NCBI GenBank assembly: GCA_014529385.2
Contig: CM043946.1
Location: forward strand, 38,576,058 to 38,640,057
DNA: 64,000 nucleotides
Direction of reading: 5' to 3'
From: Adiantum capillus-veneris
Taxonomy: Eukaryota > Streptophyta > Polypodiopsida > Polypodiales > Pteridaceae
Part shown: piece by piece, positions 22,803 to 34,449 of the stretch
How positions within the stretch are numbered: position 1 is the stretch's first letter
Layout: every line of letters starts with the position of its first letter
Notes under the pieces: model-generated
The model's input: only the letters and a program-made list of their open reading frames with translations
The model's database searches: none
What the model was told of the DNA's origin: nothing
Program-made: the position numbers and the translations under genes

Positions 22803-23747
22803 TTACAAGGTTGTTTCTCTAGTTTCCCAAGTATCTATAGTTTTCACTAAGTGTATCCAATTGACATTATCTGACTCAGTCATGCCAAATAACACATCCA
22901 TATAGGGAGAGTTTTGATGAGTATCTATCTCCTCCCTACAATTATAACAATATTGTAGTGGGGCTAAGTGAATTGTGGTATTAGAGCAATTATCAATGAT
23001 AGCTCTACTGCCTAGAGGATGTACTTTTTCGGTCACAAGATCCACTCAAAGGATAGAGTCTTGGAATTGTAGATAGACATGATTTTTCGACCAGTCATGC
23101 ACCATTTTTGCTTCTCTCATGAATGGTTGTCCTAAGATCATCTCATATGACATAGGGTGCTTAGAAAATTCCATGACAATGAAGGTATGCCGTACCTTGT
23201 GTCCAAGAACCTTGATCTTAAGATCCTTAAGCATCCCTATAGGTTTGGAAATAGTTCCATTTTCCATCTTTACTACAATGTTTGTAAATTCAAGGCAAGG
23301 ACTTCCCATGGATTCCGAAAAATTCTTAGTAACAATGCTAAATCTTGCACCACCATTAAGGATTTGCTTTAGAATTAGTCCCTTAGTAGTGATGGGTAGA
23401 GTGGCATTAGACTCATCACCTTCAAAGTACTGACCCAACTCATTGACATGCACTTCGACTACAGACTCATGTTCCTCTAGTGCGGGTTGTGGTGCTAGTT
23501 GTTCGTCATCATATACTTCCAAGTGAGGCCTATTCATATACGCAAATTGTAGTAATCCAGCTTGTAGTTCTCCATTGAGGAATGCACAAAGCGCTAAGTA
23601 GAGTTCAAGATCCCCATATAGCCTAGACATGATTGTGGTCCTCACTCGAGAAGACATGAAATCCATCTGTTTGAAAATGTTCAATGGGACCTTCTGAGAT
23701 TCTAGTCCGGCATTGAGCACTGGCAAAGAGGGGATCTCTACGTCCAT
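22803..23747 (-). pseudogene. Host element: retropepsin-like protein
   Basis: The frame holds an aspartic-protease fold pattern: LKQILNGGARFSIVTKNFSESMG (active-site region), then KVRHTFIVME and YEMILGQPFMREAKMV (the usual ILG-x-PF end). The active-site aspartate appears as N (LNGG, where families have LDSG or LDGG), so proteolysis is unlikely. A TGA near 23046 splits the frame but it continues open to 22803. The preceding ORF (see 23767) leads into it without an intervening gene. Confidence 0.65.
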
Positions 23748-23766
23748 GGGATCATGGATTTACTCA

Positions 23767-23890
23767 CTAAACATCCATCCTCTCAAATAGATCATGTGGT
23801 TGCCCAATTTTCAATGACTTATTCTCACTTTCCTCTTGGATGATACTAGGTATAGCTAAGGGCTTGTGTTCCTTAGGAGGATGGTTGTGC
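23767..23890 (-). pseudogene. Host element linker ORF, downstream half
   Basis: The frame NHPPKEHKPLAIPS continues directly from the frame on the other side of the Tat-like insertion (33050-33290, ending DIMFPTH) when one GTGC copy is counted. It shows that both flanks were one coding sequence before insertion. The product is basic and shows no known domain. Confidence 0.75.
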
Positions 23891-24100
23891 TGACGGGAGC
23901 AAAGCGAACCCCGAACCCCGACGGCCTCTAAAACACCGGGGACCGAATGGCGCACCTCAAGCCTGTCATGGTAAAGCAAACAGGGGGCACCACCTAGCTT
24001 CAGTGGCTAGGACGCAAACAACACACCACCATAACAAAGTTTTCATCCAAGAGAGATGGATGCTTGGGAGTAATGATGAAGAGGAAAGGGAATGAGATCA

Positions 24101-24151
<51 letters not shown>

Positions 24152-25338
24152 GGGAGGGGGTATAGCGGCTTAGTACTTAGGCACCACAAAAGGATGGCGA
24201 ATCCGCACACCCTTCACACATACACAAGCTCACTCCAAAACACAAGACTAGGTGGCGATTCCGCACACCTCACATGGGCAAAACATTGCAAGAAAAAATA
24301 CTCACAAAACCTCAAGCTTTATTTAGAGAATTAGGCCCTTCATCTTCCAAAGCCAAGGGTGTAGAGGTCATGCTCAAGACAAGCATGGTGATTGCGGTGA
24401 TGGTGATGGTGTGTGTGTGTGTGTGTGTGCACTAGGCACACAGTGTGCATAGTGTGTTCTTTGGTGATGTTGTCTGTTTTTGTGTGATGGTGGCCCCTCT
24501 TTATATAGGGGAGGAGGGGGAAGAAATTCTAGAATTTAGAAATGAAGAAATCATTATCTACATAGACCATGTGACTGTGGGCCCCACTTGTCTGGCTGTG
24601 TGTATATGTGCCAAAACAGCAGTCTCATGAGAGAGAGACTAAGAGAGAGAGACGGGTTGATGAAAAAAAGTGAGAGGTGATATGGAGAATAAAGTAATTA
24701 CAAGAGGGGAGAGAGGGGAGTGTGTTCAGAGGTGAATCTGTGTGCAGATGTGTGTGAACACAAGAAAAATCAGGTAACCACCGGGTGGGGATGGGTCTGT
24801 GGGCACCTTTTTCAGTGAAACTGAGTGTATGTGAGTGTGGGGGAGGTTATTTAGCTACAAGAAAAGAGACATGGCGCCCTTTAGAGAGAGAGGGGTGTAT
24901 TTGGGTCATGGGATATGATAGGAGAGAGAAAGAGGGGGTGGGGTATACTATTTTGGAAGATAGGGTAAGTTGCATGTGAGTTGGTGCATTATTGGTGAGT
25001 TATAATGCATTATTGGTGAGAGGTGGGGTAGCTTGAGGGGAGAGAGAAAGGAGAAGGGACAAGGGGAAGAGAGAGGGGGTTGACCTTTTGAGTGGAGGAG
25101 AGGAAAAGGAACACACGGCGGGGCAACAATGAAGAAAAAGGAGGCAAGGTGGGGATGGGCTACCCCGCAGGCATGAGGTGGCCTATTTTACCTTTCTTAT
25201 ATTTTTACATAATCATAATTTATTTTTTTCTTACTTTTTCCAATGCCTTTTATCACTCCCTCCCTAAGAGGGGGTTTTCATGGGGTGGGGACGAGAGAAG
25301 AGGGGTATGGGAGCTTGGCTTGTGAAAAGCCCCCATCA
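23891..25338 (-). repeat. Tat-like 3' LTR (1448 bp)
   Basis: Minus strand TGATGGGGGC to CTCCCGTCA. It carries a (GA)n tract at 24102-24147 and a TATA box (minus CCTATATAAAGAGG) at about 24498-24510. It lacks about 126 bp that are present at 31923-32048 in the other copy. Confidence 0.93.
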
Positions 25339-25354
25339 TTAGCCCTCCCCTTTT
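25339..25354 (-). promoter_or_regulatory. Tat-like polypurine tract
   Basis: Minus AAAAGGGGAGGGCTAA directly before the 3' LTR. Confidence 0.85.
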
Positions 25355-25366
25355 GGCTAGATGCAT

Positions 25367-26758
25367 TCATGTCTCTAGCTCATCTGTTTGATCATTATCG
25401 TTAGAGGTGGCGGCTGATGGTGTGTCCTCATCTGGAATGTCAATTGGTGGAGCCTGGTCAAATCGAAGAAAATAAGGTTTAAGTCGCCAACCATTTAGCC
25501 TGGTTTTATGAAGTTTTCCATCAGCCTCCATAAGCTGGTAGCTTCCATTGGCATACTTTTTCCTGACGATGAAAGGACCTTCCCATCGGAGTAGGAGTTT
25601 CTTATCCTTGCGCGTGTCGAAGCAATTGTCGTAGCGGAGCACCAACATTCCTTTCTTCAATTCTTTTTTCCGAAGATGCTCGTTAAAAGTAAGCCGTCTA
25701 TGCTCTGCTTGTGCTGCATAATAATTTATTGCTTCTTCTCTGTCCAGCTGCAGTCTTTCCAAGTTGATGATGTGATCTCTCAAATGCATGTTGGGCTATT
25801 GAAGCTGGCTTGCCATTACTCTGAGACTTTGTAGTTGCACTTCAATGGGCAAGATTGCTTCCTTACCAAATACTAGATGATACGGTGTGAATCCCAAGGA
25901 TGTACGAAATGAAGTTCTGTAGGCCCATAAAGCTGGTAGTAGATACTTATCCCAGTCTCCAGGATGATTGTTTACCTGCTTAGTAATAATTTTAGAAACC
26001 ATTCCATTTACCTTTTCAACTAGGCCATTACATTGAGGGCAATATGGTGAAGAGTGCCTCCTTGTAATGCCCAGTTTCTGCATTAATTCTCCTACCAAGT
26101 CTGCTCTGAAACTTGGCCCTCTATCAGAGATGATCTCTAAAGGTGTGCCAAACCTACAGCATATGTGCTCGTAGATAAATTTAGCTACCTCTACCACTGT
26201 GATTCTAGTGGTGGCTATAGCCTCTGCCCATCTAGTCATGTAGTCGACCCCCATGATAATGTAGAATTTTCCTGAGTTGGCCCTAGGTAATGGCCCAATG
26301 GCATCAATACCCCATTTTTCAAATGGGCCATATGAGAGATTAGGTGTCTATGGTTCAGGCACAAGTGACCTAGTGCCGGCCTTTTGACACAACTTACATG
26401 TTTTGCACCAGTGGTGTACATCACAGTTGAGGCTAGGCCATATGAAGCCTGCCTGCAAGATTTTCCTACTTGTTATGTCTAGGGCAAAGTGACCACCACA
26501 AACCCCGTCGTGACAGCTAGCAATTACTCCCGTGATTTCCTGAGAGAGAGGGACCTTCCTGAGTATTTGGTCCTTACCCTTACAGTACAAACCGTCATTG
26601 ATGAGTCGATACCTTGTGGCCTTCCGCGTCAGCCATTGCTTCAGTCCCTTTGTTAAATCTGATGGGCATTCCCCTGTTTCCAAAAAATGCATGATGTCAG
26701 GCAAGGCATCACTTCCTTGAAATACAGGGAGCTTTAGTTTTATTGCTCCAACCACCAC
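25367..26758 (-). pseudogene. Tat-like integrase
   Basis: The zinc-binding part has CHDGVCGGHF and CKTCKLCQ (26348-26758). The core keeps all three catalytic residues: KWGIDAIGPLPR, EIISDRGPSF and CNGLVEKVNG. The C-terminal module is GPFIVRKKYANGSYQL. In-frame stops are TAG near 26348 and TAG near 25796; the first open part begins after a TAA at 26762. Catalytic sites are intact, so only the stops block expression. Confidence 0.92.
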
Positions 26759-26761
26759 TTC

Positions 26762-27937
26762 TTATAGTCTTTCACTTGCTAGGGCATCTGCTTCTTGGTT
26801 TTGAGCCCTTGGGATATGGTGTATTTGAACTTCTTCAAACTTACCCAACAAGGTTTTTACACCACTTAAGTGAGTCCTTAAACTAGGATTCTTGCATGTC
26901 CATGCTCCATTTACTTGCCTTACCAGAAGTAGAGCATCCCCAAATACATTAAGGCATTGTACACCTTGTGAGACGCACCATTGTAGACCCTTGGTTAGTA
27001 CTGCATACTCAGCTTCATTGTTAGAATGTGAATCTAACAATTGGCCCAACGAAAATGCCTTTGTCCCTTTGTCATCAAAGACCACTATGCCTGCAGCAGC
27101 TTTGTCGGCTGCTCGCTTGTAGGCTCCATCAAAGTAGAGAGAGTATGCTCCTTCTACCATCGGTGGTACTGGAGGTAATCGGACTTCTCCTTTCTTAGAT
27201 TGCTTCTCCTTCCCTTCAAAGACTTGGTAGGTCATGAGTCCCCCAAAACTTGCCCTTGTCGTGCTTTCTACCTTTACCGTGTAGTCAAACTCTTGCAGAC
27301 GAACTAGCCATTTAGTAATTCTAGCAGACACATCCATGTGTTGTACAACATAGGGAAATATTTCATCCGTGGTTAGAATCACAAATTTCTTAGGCAGCAA
27401 ATATGACCTAAACTTTGTAGTTGCAAATCTAAGAGCTAGGACTAAGTGTTCCACATGGGTGAAACCTTTCTCTCCTGCTATCATCATTCGACTAGAGAAG
27501 TAGATTGGCCTCATGAAAGATGTCGTCGTATCCTTTTGGAGTAGCACAGCCCCCAATGAGTCATCACCAACACTTGAGGTGACATAGAATTTTTCATCCC
27601 ACTTAGGTGGTGAGATAGTTGGCAGAGTGGCTAAGACCTCCTTTACCTTGTTGTAGTGATCTTCGCTTTCCTTGTCCCAAGTGAAAGTTGATCTTTGAGT
27701 GAGTTGTTGCAGTGGTAGAACAAGTTGTGATAGTAGATGTATGAATCTACTTAAGTACCTCACTTTCTGTAGAAAAGAGACCAGTTGACGTGCGGTCGTT
27801 GGTGAAGGTAGGGCTATGAGTGCGGACACCTTACTTGGGTCAGCGTTGATACCTTTTGTTGAAATTTCATGGCCTAGTAGAATGACTTTACTCTCCCCAA
27901 TGTGGCATTTATCCACATTTAATTGCCCACCTAGGCT
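26762..27937 (-). pseudogene. Tat-like RT end, RNase H and second RNase H
   Basis: Starts with the RT thumb (NVDKCHIGESKVILLGHEIS), then a connection and RNase H (RPIYFSSRM ... LALRFATTKFRSYLL, about 27600-27300). The second RNase H is at about 27145-26765 with DEDD residues visible: LYFDGAYK, NNEAEYAVL, FGDALLLV and NQEADALAS. The upstream stop is a TAG (27938-27940) where the related copy at 57600 has a glutamine. Confidence 0.92.
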
Positions 27938-29314
27938 CTACAACCTGGCCAAACCTTCAGTTACCTTTTCTAAATGTGAAATACGGGAGCTATATATACA
28001 AAAATCATCAATGAACACTCTTATGGATGTTCCAAAGAACGGTTGAAAAACATATGTGACATATCTTTGGAATGTGGCAGGTGCATTTGTGAGACCAAAT
28101 GGAATAACCCTGTATGCAAAACAACCCCATGGCGTGATAAAAGTGGTTTTTAGCTGATCTTCCAAGGCTATGCGTATTTGAAAGTATCCAGAATAACCAT
28201 CACAGACGGTATAGCATTCAAAACCCGCTACTTCATTCAGAATTTCATCCAAGAAAGGGAGAGGAAAATGGTCTCTCTTTGTAGCTGCATTTAGTGGTTT
28301 GTAGTCAACACAGACCCTCCACTTACCATTCTTTTTAGGCGTCACCACTACGGGTGACACCCATTCTGAGTTTTCTACAGGATAGATGAATCCCGCCTCC
28401 AACAGTTTCCTTACCTCGGCCAAGAGTGCCTTTTCTTGTATGACCCCCAGTCGTCGTAGCTTTTGCACAACTGGTTTTACCCCTTCCTTCAGCTTAATAT
28501 GATGTTCCACCACTGTAATGCCTGTGATTCTTTCATAGTTGTCAATGAACAGGTTAGGAAATCCCATCAACATTTGCAAAAAACTATCTTTCTCCTCAAG
28601 TGTTAATTCCGTAGACAACATACCCTTCAACCTACTTTCTCCTAGGCCAGGTGATTTTCTCTCCTCTTCATTGGGTTTCCCTTTTGGTGATGGATCACCA
28701 GTTGTGCTTACCCTTTGTGGATCCTTCATAATGATACCCATCACATCAATGGAACTGTCACTTTCGTCGGTGGATGTGGTCTCCTCCTCAGAACTGGAAG
28801 ATTCGCTAGTGGTTTCATCTGTCGATGTTTCCAGATTCATTTGCTTCTGCTTGCCAATCCTCATGTCGTAGTAGATTGTCTCCCCTTTCTTACCGGTCAT
28901 GCGTAGAAGACCAGTACCCCAGTCCTGTTTTGCCTTCATGGCCATCAACCATGGCCTTCCCAAAATTAGTGGATAGCCCTCCCCCTTAGTAGGCATTACA
29001 AAAACATCTACCTCTACCTCAGTGTTGAAAGCTTTGATTTTCACGGCACTTACCACACCCACACACTTTACTTTTGCGCTGTTTGCCATCTTTGCCTTGC
29101 ATGGAGAAGGCCTGTCAACCTCGAGCCCTAATCGAAGCATCATAGCTTCGCTCATTACACATATTTGTGCACCTCCATCAATGTAGGTGTTTCCAACCCT
29201 CTTTCCTTTTATGTTTACGTCGACAATTGGAAGGATGTCATCCATGTTGCATCCCAAAATTGCTCCGGCTACCTTTGTTTTGGAGCGTCTTGTACTTACC
29301 ATTTTAGACCATTG
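27938..29314 (-). pseudogene. Tat-like protease and reverse transcriptase
   Basis: 454 residues from the first ATG. Protease: NTYIDGGAQICVMSEAM (a D-G-G active site) and YPLILGRPWLMAMKA. A serine/glutamate-rich linker follows. RT: AGFIYPVENSEWVSPVVV, KWRVCVDYKPLN, PFGLTNAPATFQRYV and VFIDDFCIYSS, so the catalytic pair is F-IDD. A TGA near 29315 separates it from Gag. Confidence 0.92.
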
Positions 29315-30622
29315 TCACCTTACTTTTGGTGCAAGATGTAGCAGTTGTGGCCATGTAATCTTCGGTCCTTGCTCTGCCACATCCAATGTTAGATCATAGG
29401 GCTTAGAACTTTCCCCTAGCTGGAAGTCGGTGATACCCAATTTCTGTCGTGGCCTGGATGGCCTCTTGCTAGTTTCTCCTCTCATGCTTCTCTCATCATC
29501 TGATTGTGTAGCTTTCTCCCTCCTAGCTCTTTTCACAGTCATGGCTTCAAGTGGTTCTAAAAAGGTTACCTTCTCCTTACCCTTGTCCCTCTCCTTTGCT
29601 CTGGGTGGATCCACTACTATGGCTTTTCCTTTCTCTTCTAGCCTTATGATGTTTACAGGGCAATCAGGTGGTGGGGCTGGTGGAAGAGGTGGGATGGATG
29701 CTTGTAGTGGTGTCTGGGGTGGATGTAGAATTTGTGTTGGTGGGGGTGGTGCTCGGGGTGGGGGTGTTCTTTCTCTAGGGGGTGACAATTGGTTCCTCCT
29801 ACCTCCTCTATTATAGTTTTGTCGTGGTTTGGGACAGTAGTACATACCGTGACCGTCTTCTCCGCAGTTGTAGCAATGATACTTCCTGTTTTGTCGTCGT
29901 GCTCTTCCAGGGTCTTGATCTCTTTCTTGACTCCTCCCTTGTTGTATTAAGCGGACATACAAATTCTGCAGTTGGTCAGTAATATGGGCCAACATATCTT
30001 GTTGGTCATCTCTTACCACAAGAGCCGGTGGTGGTGGTGGAATGGTGGTTGTCGTAGTTGCTGGTCGACGCGATGTTCCTGATTCTGTTGACTCGGTTTC
30101 TTTGGCTTTCATTCACAGCTTCTTGTCTTTAAGGCGAGCAATCTCAACGGCTAACTCGTATGTAGCCGGGAATCTACCTTTCACCTTCTCCTTGAGAAGC
30201 GGCCATAAGCCATGCGTGAACCGATCTTTTTTTAGGAAATCGGGTGTAGCTTCCCCCCTAGCCAGTGACTCAACCCACCGTTCCCACAGATCCACAAATT
30301 TGGACTCATAGGTGGCATATTCTAAAAGACCCTCCTGCTTCAAGTCTCTCAACTTGTCCCACAACTTTTCTGAAGTGGTACCTCCCCCAAAGCGCCTCTT
30401 AAAAGCAGTTTTTAAGGGTTCCCAGTCATCCTTGGTTGCTTGTGAAAGTGCATTGTACCATGATCTAGCTTCTAGCTTCATGAGATGCTTAAAGATTCTA
30501 ACCCGGGATTCATCCGTATCTTTGTTGCTCACTACACATGCTACTTCAAAGTCATCTAGGAAGTCTGTTACCAAATCCTCCCCCTTCTTTCCTTTAAATG
30601 TTGGAAATGCTACACTTGCCAT
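29315..30622 (-). pseudogene. Tat-like Gag
   Basis: The start is placed at the ATG giving MASVAFPTFKG (30622). The Gag domain includes LMKLEARSWYNALSQ and YESKFVDLWERWVESL. A CCHC knuckle (CYNCGEDGHGMYYC) follows, then a P-rich stretch and a K/R-rich tail. An in-frame TGA (30113-30115) replaces the tryptophan seen in the copy at 55455. The Gag domain is closest, within this window, to that of the gag-only element. Confidence 0.9.
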
Positions 30623-30652
30623 GATTACTGAGAGAGAGCTAGAAAGACACAC

Positions 30653-31455
30653 TGCTTAACTTGCAAAAGTTTTTTCTTCTTTACAAGGAGGCGTGTATAC
30701 CCTCTTATACTAGGATATAGATTAAAACTTCAAACGGTACATTGCCTTGTACCAAAGGTAAGACAAATGGTTGATCTGATGCCAGAACCTCAAAAAATCG
30801 CTCCCCACCCAGCATGGTGTCAATGACGTGCTGGTAGTGAGCCTTCAAATCCAGTATTACCTTGATTGAGCGTACACGTGTTGGTATGTGTGATCTGTCT
30901 TGAGGTAGGTTGTACTGATTCATGTGAAGCTTAGAGGTGCTTAGTCACTATCCAAGCTTGTGGGAGAGGGTGGTGTTCTTTCCTGAAACAAACTCAGTAG
31001 ATCCCTAGTTTCTCTAGTGAGAGTGTGAGCCAATGATTCCGTTATCTCTGCTGCAGCATCAGGTGCGACTTGAAAACTGACTGTGATAATTACCTCGGTG
31101 ACTTGAGTTACCCGATTCTCAAAGTAGAATAGTGTTGATTCTCTATTGTGTAAAGCTCCTTCCATTTTGTTGTTGTGGGTTGGTTGTAGGTTGCGGACAT
31201 GGTTTCGACCTTCTCCTTCTTCTTCTTGGCACTTGGCCTATGTATATCCACTGGGTTTGGCGTGTTGGTTGACTCTCCCACTGCAAATCGATTACCGTTA
31301 CGCCTCGCACTCGAGCTTCAATGGAGATGCGGAGTTCGTCTAGTTGTGTTTGGAGCTCTTCTTCTTCTGTCCTCCAATTAGCAAATCCTGCTAGCCATTC
31401 ATCCATTCACAATAGTTTAGGGGTTTCAGTCTTGTAAACTAAAGGGTTTCATGAA
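30653..31455 (-). other. Tat-like leader region
   Basis: Between the PBS and Gag. Minus-strand open segments (30705-30923, 30941-31165, 31143-31406) are short and without known motifs. They may be leader ORFs or chance. Confidence 0.4.
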
Positions 31456-31458
31456 AAG

Positions 31459-31477
31459 ATCCTCAGTGGGGGCACCA
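31459..31477 (-). promoter_or_regulatory. Tat-like primer-binding site
   Basis: Minus TGGTGCCCCCACTGAGGAT, two bases inside the 5' LTR end at 31480. Nearly the same as the PBS of the gag-only element. Confidence 0.85.
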
Positions 31478-31479
31478 AA

Positions 31480-31689
31480 TGACGGGAGCAAAGCGAACCC
31501 CGAATCCCGACGGCCTCTAAAACACCGGGGACCGAATGGCGCGCCTCGAGCCTGTCATGGTAAAGCAAACAGGGGGCACCACCTAGCTTCAGCGGCTAGG
31601 ACGCAAACAACACACCACCATAACAAAGTTTTCATCCAAGAGAGATGGATGCTTGGGAGTAATGATGAAGAGGAAAGGGAATGAGATCA

Positions 31690-31738
<49 letters not shown>

Positions 31739-33045
31739 GGGAGGGGGTATAGCGGCTTAGTACTTATGCACCACAAAAGGATGGCGAATCCGCACACCCT
31801 TCACACATACACAAGCTCACTCCAAAACACTAGACTAGGTGGCGATTCCGCACACCTCACATGGGCAAAACATTGCAAGAAAAAATACTCACAAAACCTC
31901 AAGCTTTATTTAGAGAATTAGGCAATGAAATGGGGAGCATAGGGTAGGGGAATGAGAAGGGAGAGAGTGGTAGAGGACATGGCGGATAGGTGGGAGTTGA
32001 TGGCGAAGACTCGCACGAGGATTATGGCCATCATCCTTCATTTATTTTCCCTTCATCTTCCAAAGCCAAGGGTGTAGAGGTCATGCTCAAGACAAGCATG
32101 GTGATTGCGGTGATGGTGATGGTGTGGGTGTGTGTGTGTGCATTAGGCACACACAGTGCATAGTGTGTTCTTTGGTGATGTTGTCTGTTTTTGTGTGATG
32201 GTGACCCCTCTTTATATAGGGGAGGAGGGGGAAGAAATTCTAGAATTTAGAAATGAAGAAATCATTATCTACATAGGCCATGTGACTGTGGACCCCACTT
32301 GTCTGGCTGTGTGTATATGTGCACAGCAGTCTCATGAGAGAGAGACTAAGAGAGAGAGGCGGGTTGATGAAAAAAAGTGAGAGGTGATATGGAGAATAAA
32401 TTAATTACAAGAGGGGAGAGAGGGAAGTGTGTTCAGAGGTGAATCTATGTGCAGATGTGTGTGAACACAAGAAAAATCAGGTAACCACCGGGTGGGGATG
32501 GGTCTGTGGGCACCTTTTTTAGTGAAACTGAGTGTGTGTGAGTGTGGGGGAGGTTATTTAGCTACAAGACAAGAGAGATGGCACCCTTTAGAGAGAGAGG
32601 GGGGTATTTGGGTCATGGGATATGATAGGAGAGAGAAAGAGGGGGTGGGGTATACTATTTTGGAAGATAGGGTAAGTTGCATGTGAGTTGGTGCATTATT
32701 GGTGAGTTATAATGCATTATTGGTGAGAGGTGGGGTAGCTTGAGGGGAGAGAGAAAGGAGAAGGGACAAGGGGAAGAGAGAGGGGGTTGACCTTTTGAGT
32801 GGAGGAGAGGAAAAGGAACACACGGCGGGGCAACAATGAAGAAAAAGGAGGCAAGGTGGGGATGGGCTACCCCGCAGGCATGAGGTGGCCTATTTTACCT
32901 TTCTTATATTTTTACATAATCATACTTTATTTTTTTCTTACTTTTTCCAATGCTTTTTATCACTCCCTCCCTAAGAGGGGGTTTTCATGGGGTGGGGACG
33001 AGAGAAGAGGGGTATGGGAGCTTGGCTTGTGAAAAGCCCCCATCA
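31480..33045 (-). repeat. Tat-like 5' LTR (1566 bp)
   Basis: Same family as 23891-25338, with the extra 126 bp at 31923-32048 and a TATA box at about 32211-32223. Followed outside by GTGC. Confidence 0.93.
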
Positions 33046-33049
33046 GTGC

Positions 33050-33906
33050 GTGGGAAACATGATATCTGTAATTCTGATCTGCTTAGGTTCCGGCTCTAGC
33101 TTTCTTTGTGTCTCTTTGACTAAATTTCTTAAGTGCTTGGATTGTTCAATATCCTCCACAGGGTTTGGATATGTTCCAACCTTCTTCCCTGTTTTCTTGG
33201 GGTTTAACCCTTGTGGATTCGCTTGGAAGTTCTTAGTTTGTTTGGAAAGCTATGAGGACACCTTTTGTTTTGGGGAAGGAGGCATGTTTTACTTTTGATG
33301 TCCTTGAATTGCAACTTTGCTTGATCCCTTCCGTTATCCTCCCCATTAGTTCTTTCCCTTATGGTGGCGGTTTTAGTTTCGATGGTTTCAACTGAATCAG
33401 TCATCCTCGGGGCCGTTCAAATATACGGGGTCATCTCTTGTCACAATGTTATACTCTCATCTCGGATTTGAATTTGTAGCCTTGATTGATTTCTTCTTCC
33501 TTGCTTGGGCAATTGATACAGCATCTCTCTCTTCAAGGACATAGTTTTGATTTTGAATCATAGACCGTGTGAGTATATTCACTAGTGTAACCGGAGTTGT
33601 TTGGGGTGAAACCTCAAGCAAGTTTAAGGGTGTAGTCTTGGGTGCACCCGGGTAATGTGGACATTGAGAAATCAAATGATCTATACCACAACGAGTACAT
33701 GTCAGTTCTGGCATGGCATATGTGCTCTCGTGATTGGCTTGCACTGGTGTAGCATTCCTTTGTTGTAATTGATTTGGACACTCTGCTACACGATGTGGTC
33801 CCCCACAATCATAACATTGAAGAGGTGGTCTCTTAGCAAAACTATTTATATTTTGGGCCCTTGGAGTAAAAGCAAACACTTGATAAACAGCTCTTAGTTG
33901 TCCAAA
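33050..33906 (-). pseudogene. Host element: zinc-knuckle Gag end and linker
   Basis: Two CCHC knuckles are readable on the minus strand at about 33660-33830: CYDCGGPHRVAEC and CTRCGIDHLISQC. These bind packaged RNA in Gag proteins. A TAG near 33255 interrupts the following linker, which then runs open to the Tat-like insertion and continues at 23890. The open frame extends past 33906 into the adjoining CACTA-like end, but homologous coding should stop there. Confidence 0.8.
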
Positions 33907-34110
33907 CACTACAACACTAAATGAAGATATCGACGTGTATATATCGACGGCCATGCTTTTCCACGCGTATATCGACGACATTAGCGGGCGTCGCTATACG
34001 CGTCGCTATACACGTCGCAGTGTGTGTCGATATACGTGTGGAAAGGCTTTTATTTTCCATGCATGTAGCGGAGCGTATATCGACGCGTATAGCGATGCAA
34101 AAAATTTTGG
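33907..34110. mobile_element. CACTA-like terminus with subterminal repeats
   Basis: Begins CACTACAACACTAAATGAAG, the usual CACTA start. It then carries ATATCGACG and its inverse CGTCGATAT-type words, plus CGTCGCTATA, many times within 170 bp in both orientations. Subterminal repeats of that kind are transposase-binding arrays in En/Spm elements. GCTTTTCCACGCGTATATCG (33954) and a diverged inverse copy near 34024-34052 form an imperfect palindrome. The matching other end was not found. Confidence 0.55.
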
Positions 34111-34213
34111 GGGAAAAAAGCAAAACCCGTGCATAGGGGCCATTTTCGCCTGCTCGGGTCTTGGCCGAAACCTGCTGCGCAGGTATTATGTCCATCTCCA
34201 CCCTCCCCAACCC

Positions 34214-34308
34214 CTATGTTTCTCTCTCTCTCTACCTCTACATCGTGTGTGTGTGTGTGTAGGAAAGAGAGAGAGAGAGAGAGAGAGAGAACGGTGTGTG
34301 TGTGTGTA

Positions 34309-34368
<60 letters not shown>

Positions 34369-34383
34369 GTGTGTGTGTGTGTA

Positions 34384-34440
<57 letters not shown>

Positions 34441-34449
34441 TAGATAGAT
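34214..34449. repeat. (GT)n and (GA)n microsatellites ending in (GATA)n
   Basis: Alternating GTGTGTGTGTGTAGGAAA and long GA runs occur three times, then GATAGATAGATA at about 34434-34449 next to the LINE 3' end. Frames over this tract are not genes. Confidence 0.95.

Larger units (their letters stand above)
23891..33045 (-). mobile_element. Near full-length Tat-like Ty3/gypsy retrotransposon
   Basis: 9155 bp with two LTRs, TG...CA ends, a PBS and a polypurine tract, flanked by GTGC (23887-23890 and 33046-33049). Polyprotein order is Gag, protease, RT, RNase H, second RNase H, integrase. The extra RNase H between RNase H and integrase is the hallmark of the Tat lineage. All coding segments from 30622 to 25367 lie in one frame, separated by six stop codons. 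LTRs differ by about 1 percent plus a 126-bp indel, so insertion is fairly recent. Confidence 0.93.

Noticed and set aside
25367-30622. Programmed stop readthrough in the Tat-like polyprotein
   Set aside because: Six different stops at scattered positions, including all three codons; related copies have sense codons where comparable.
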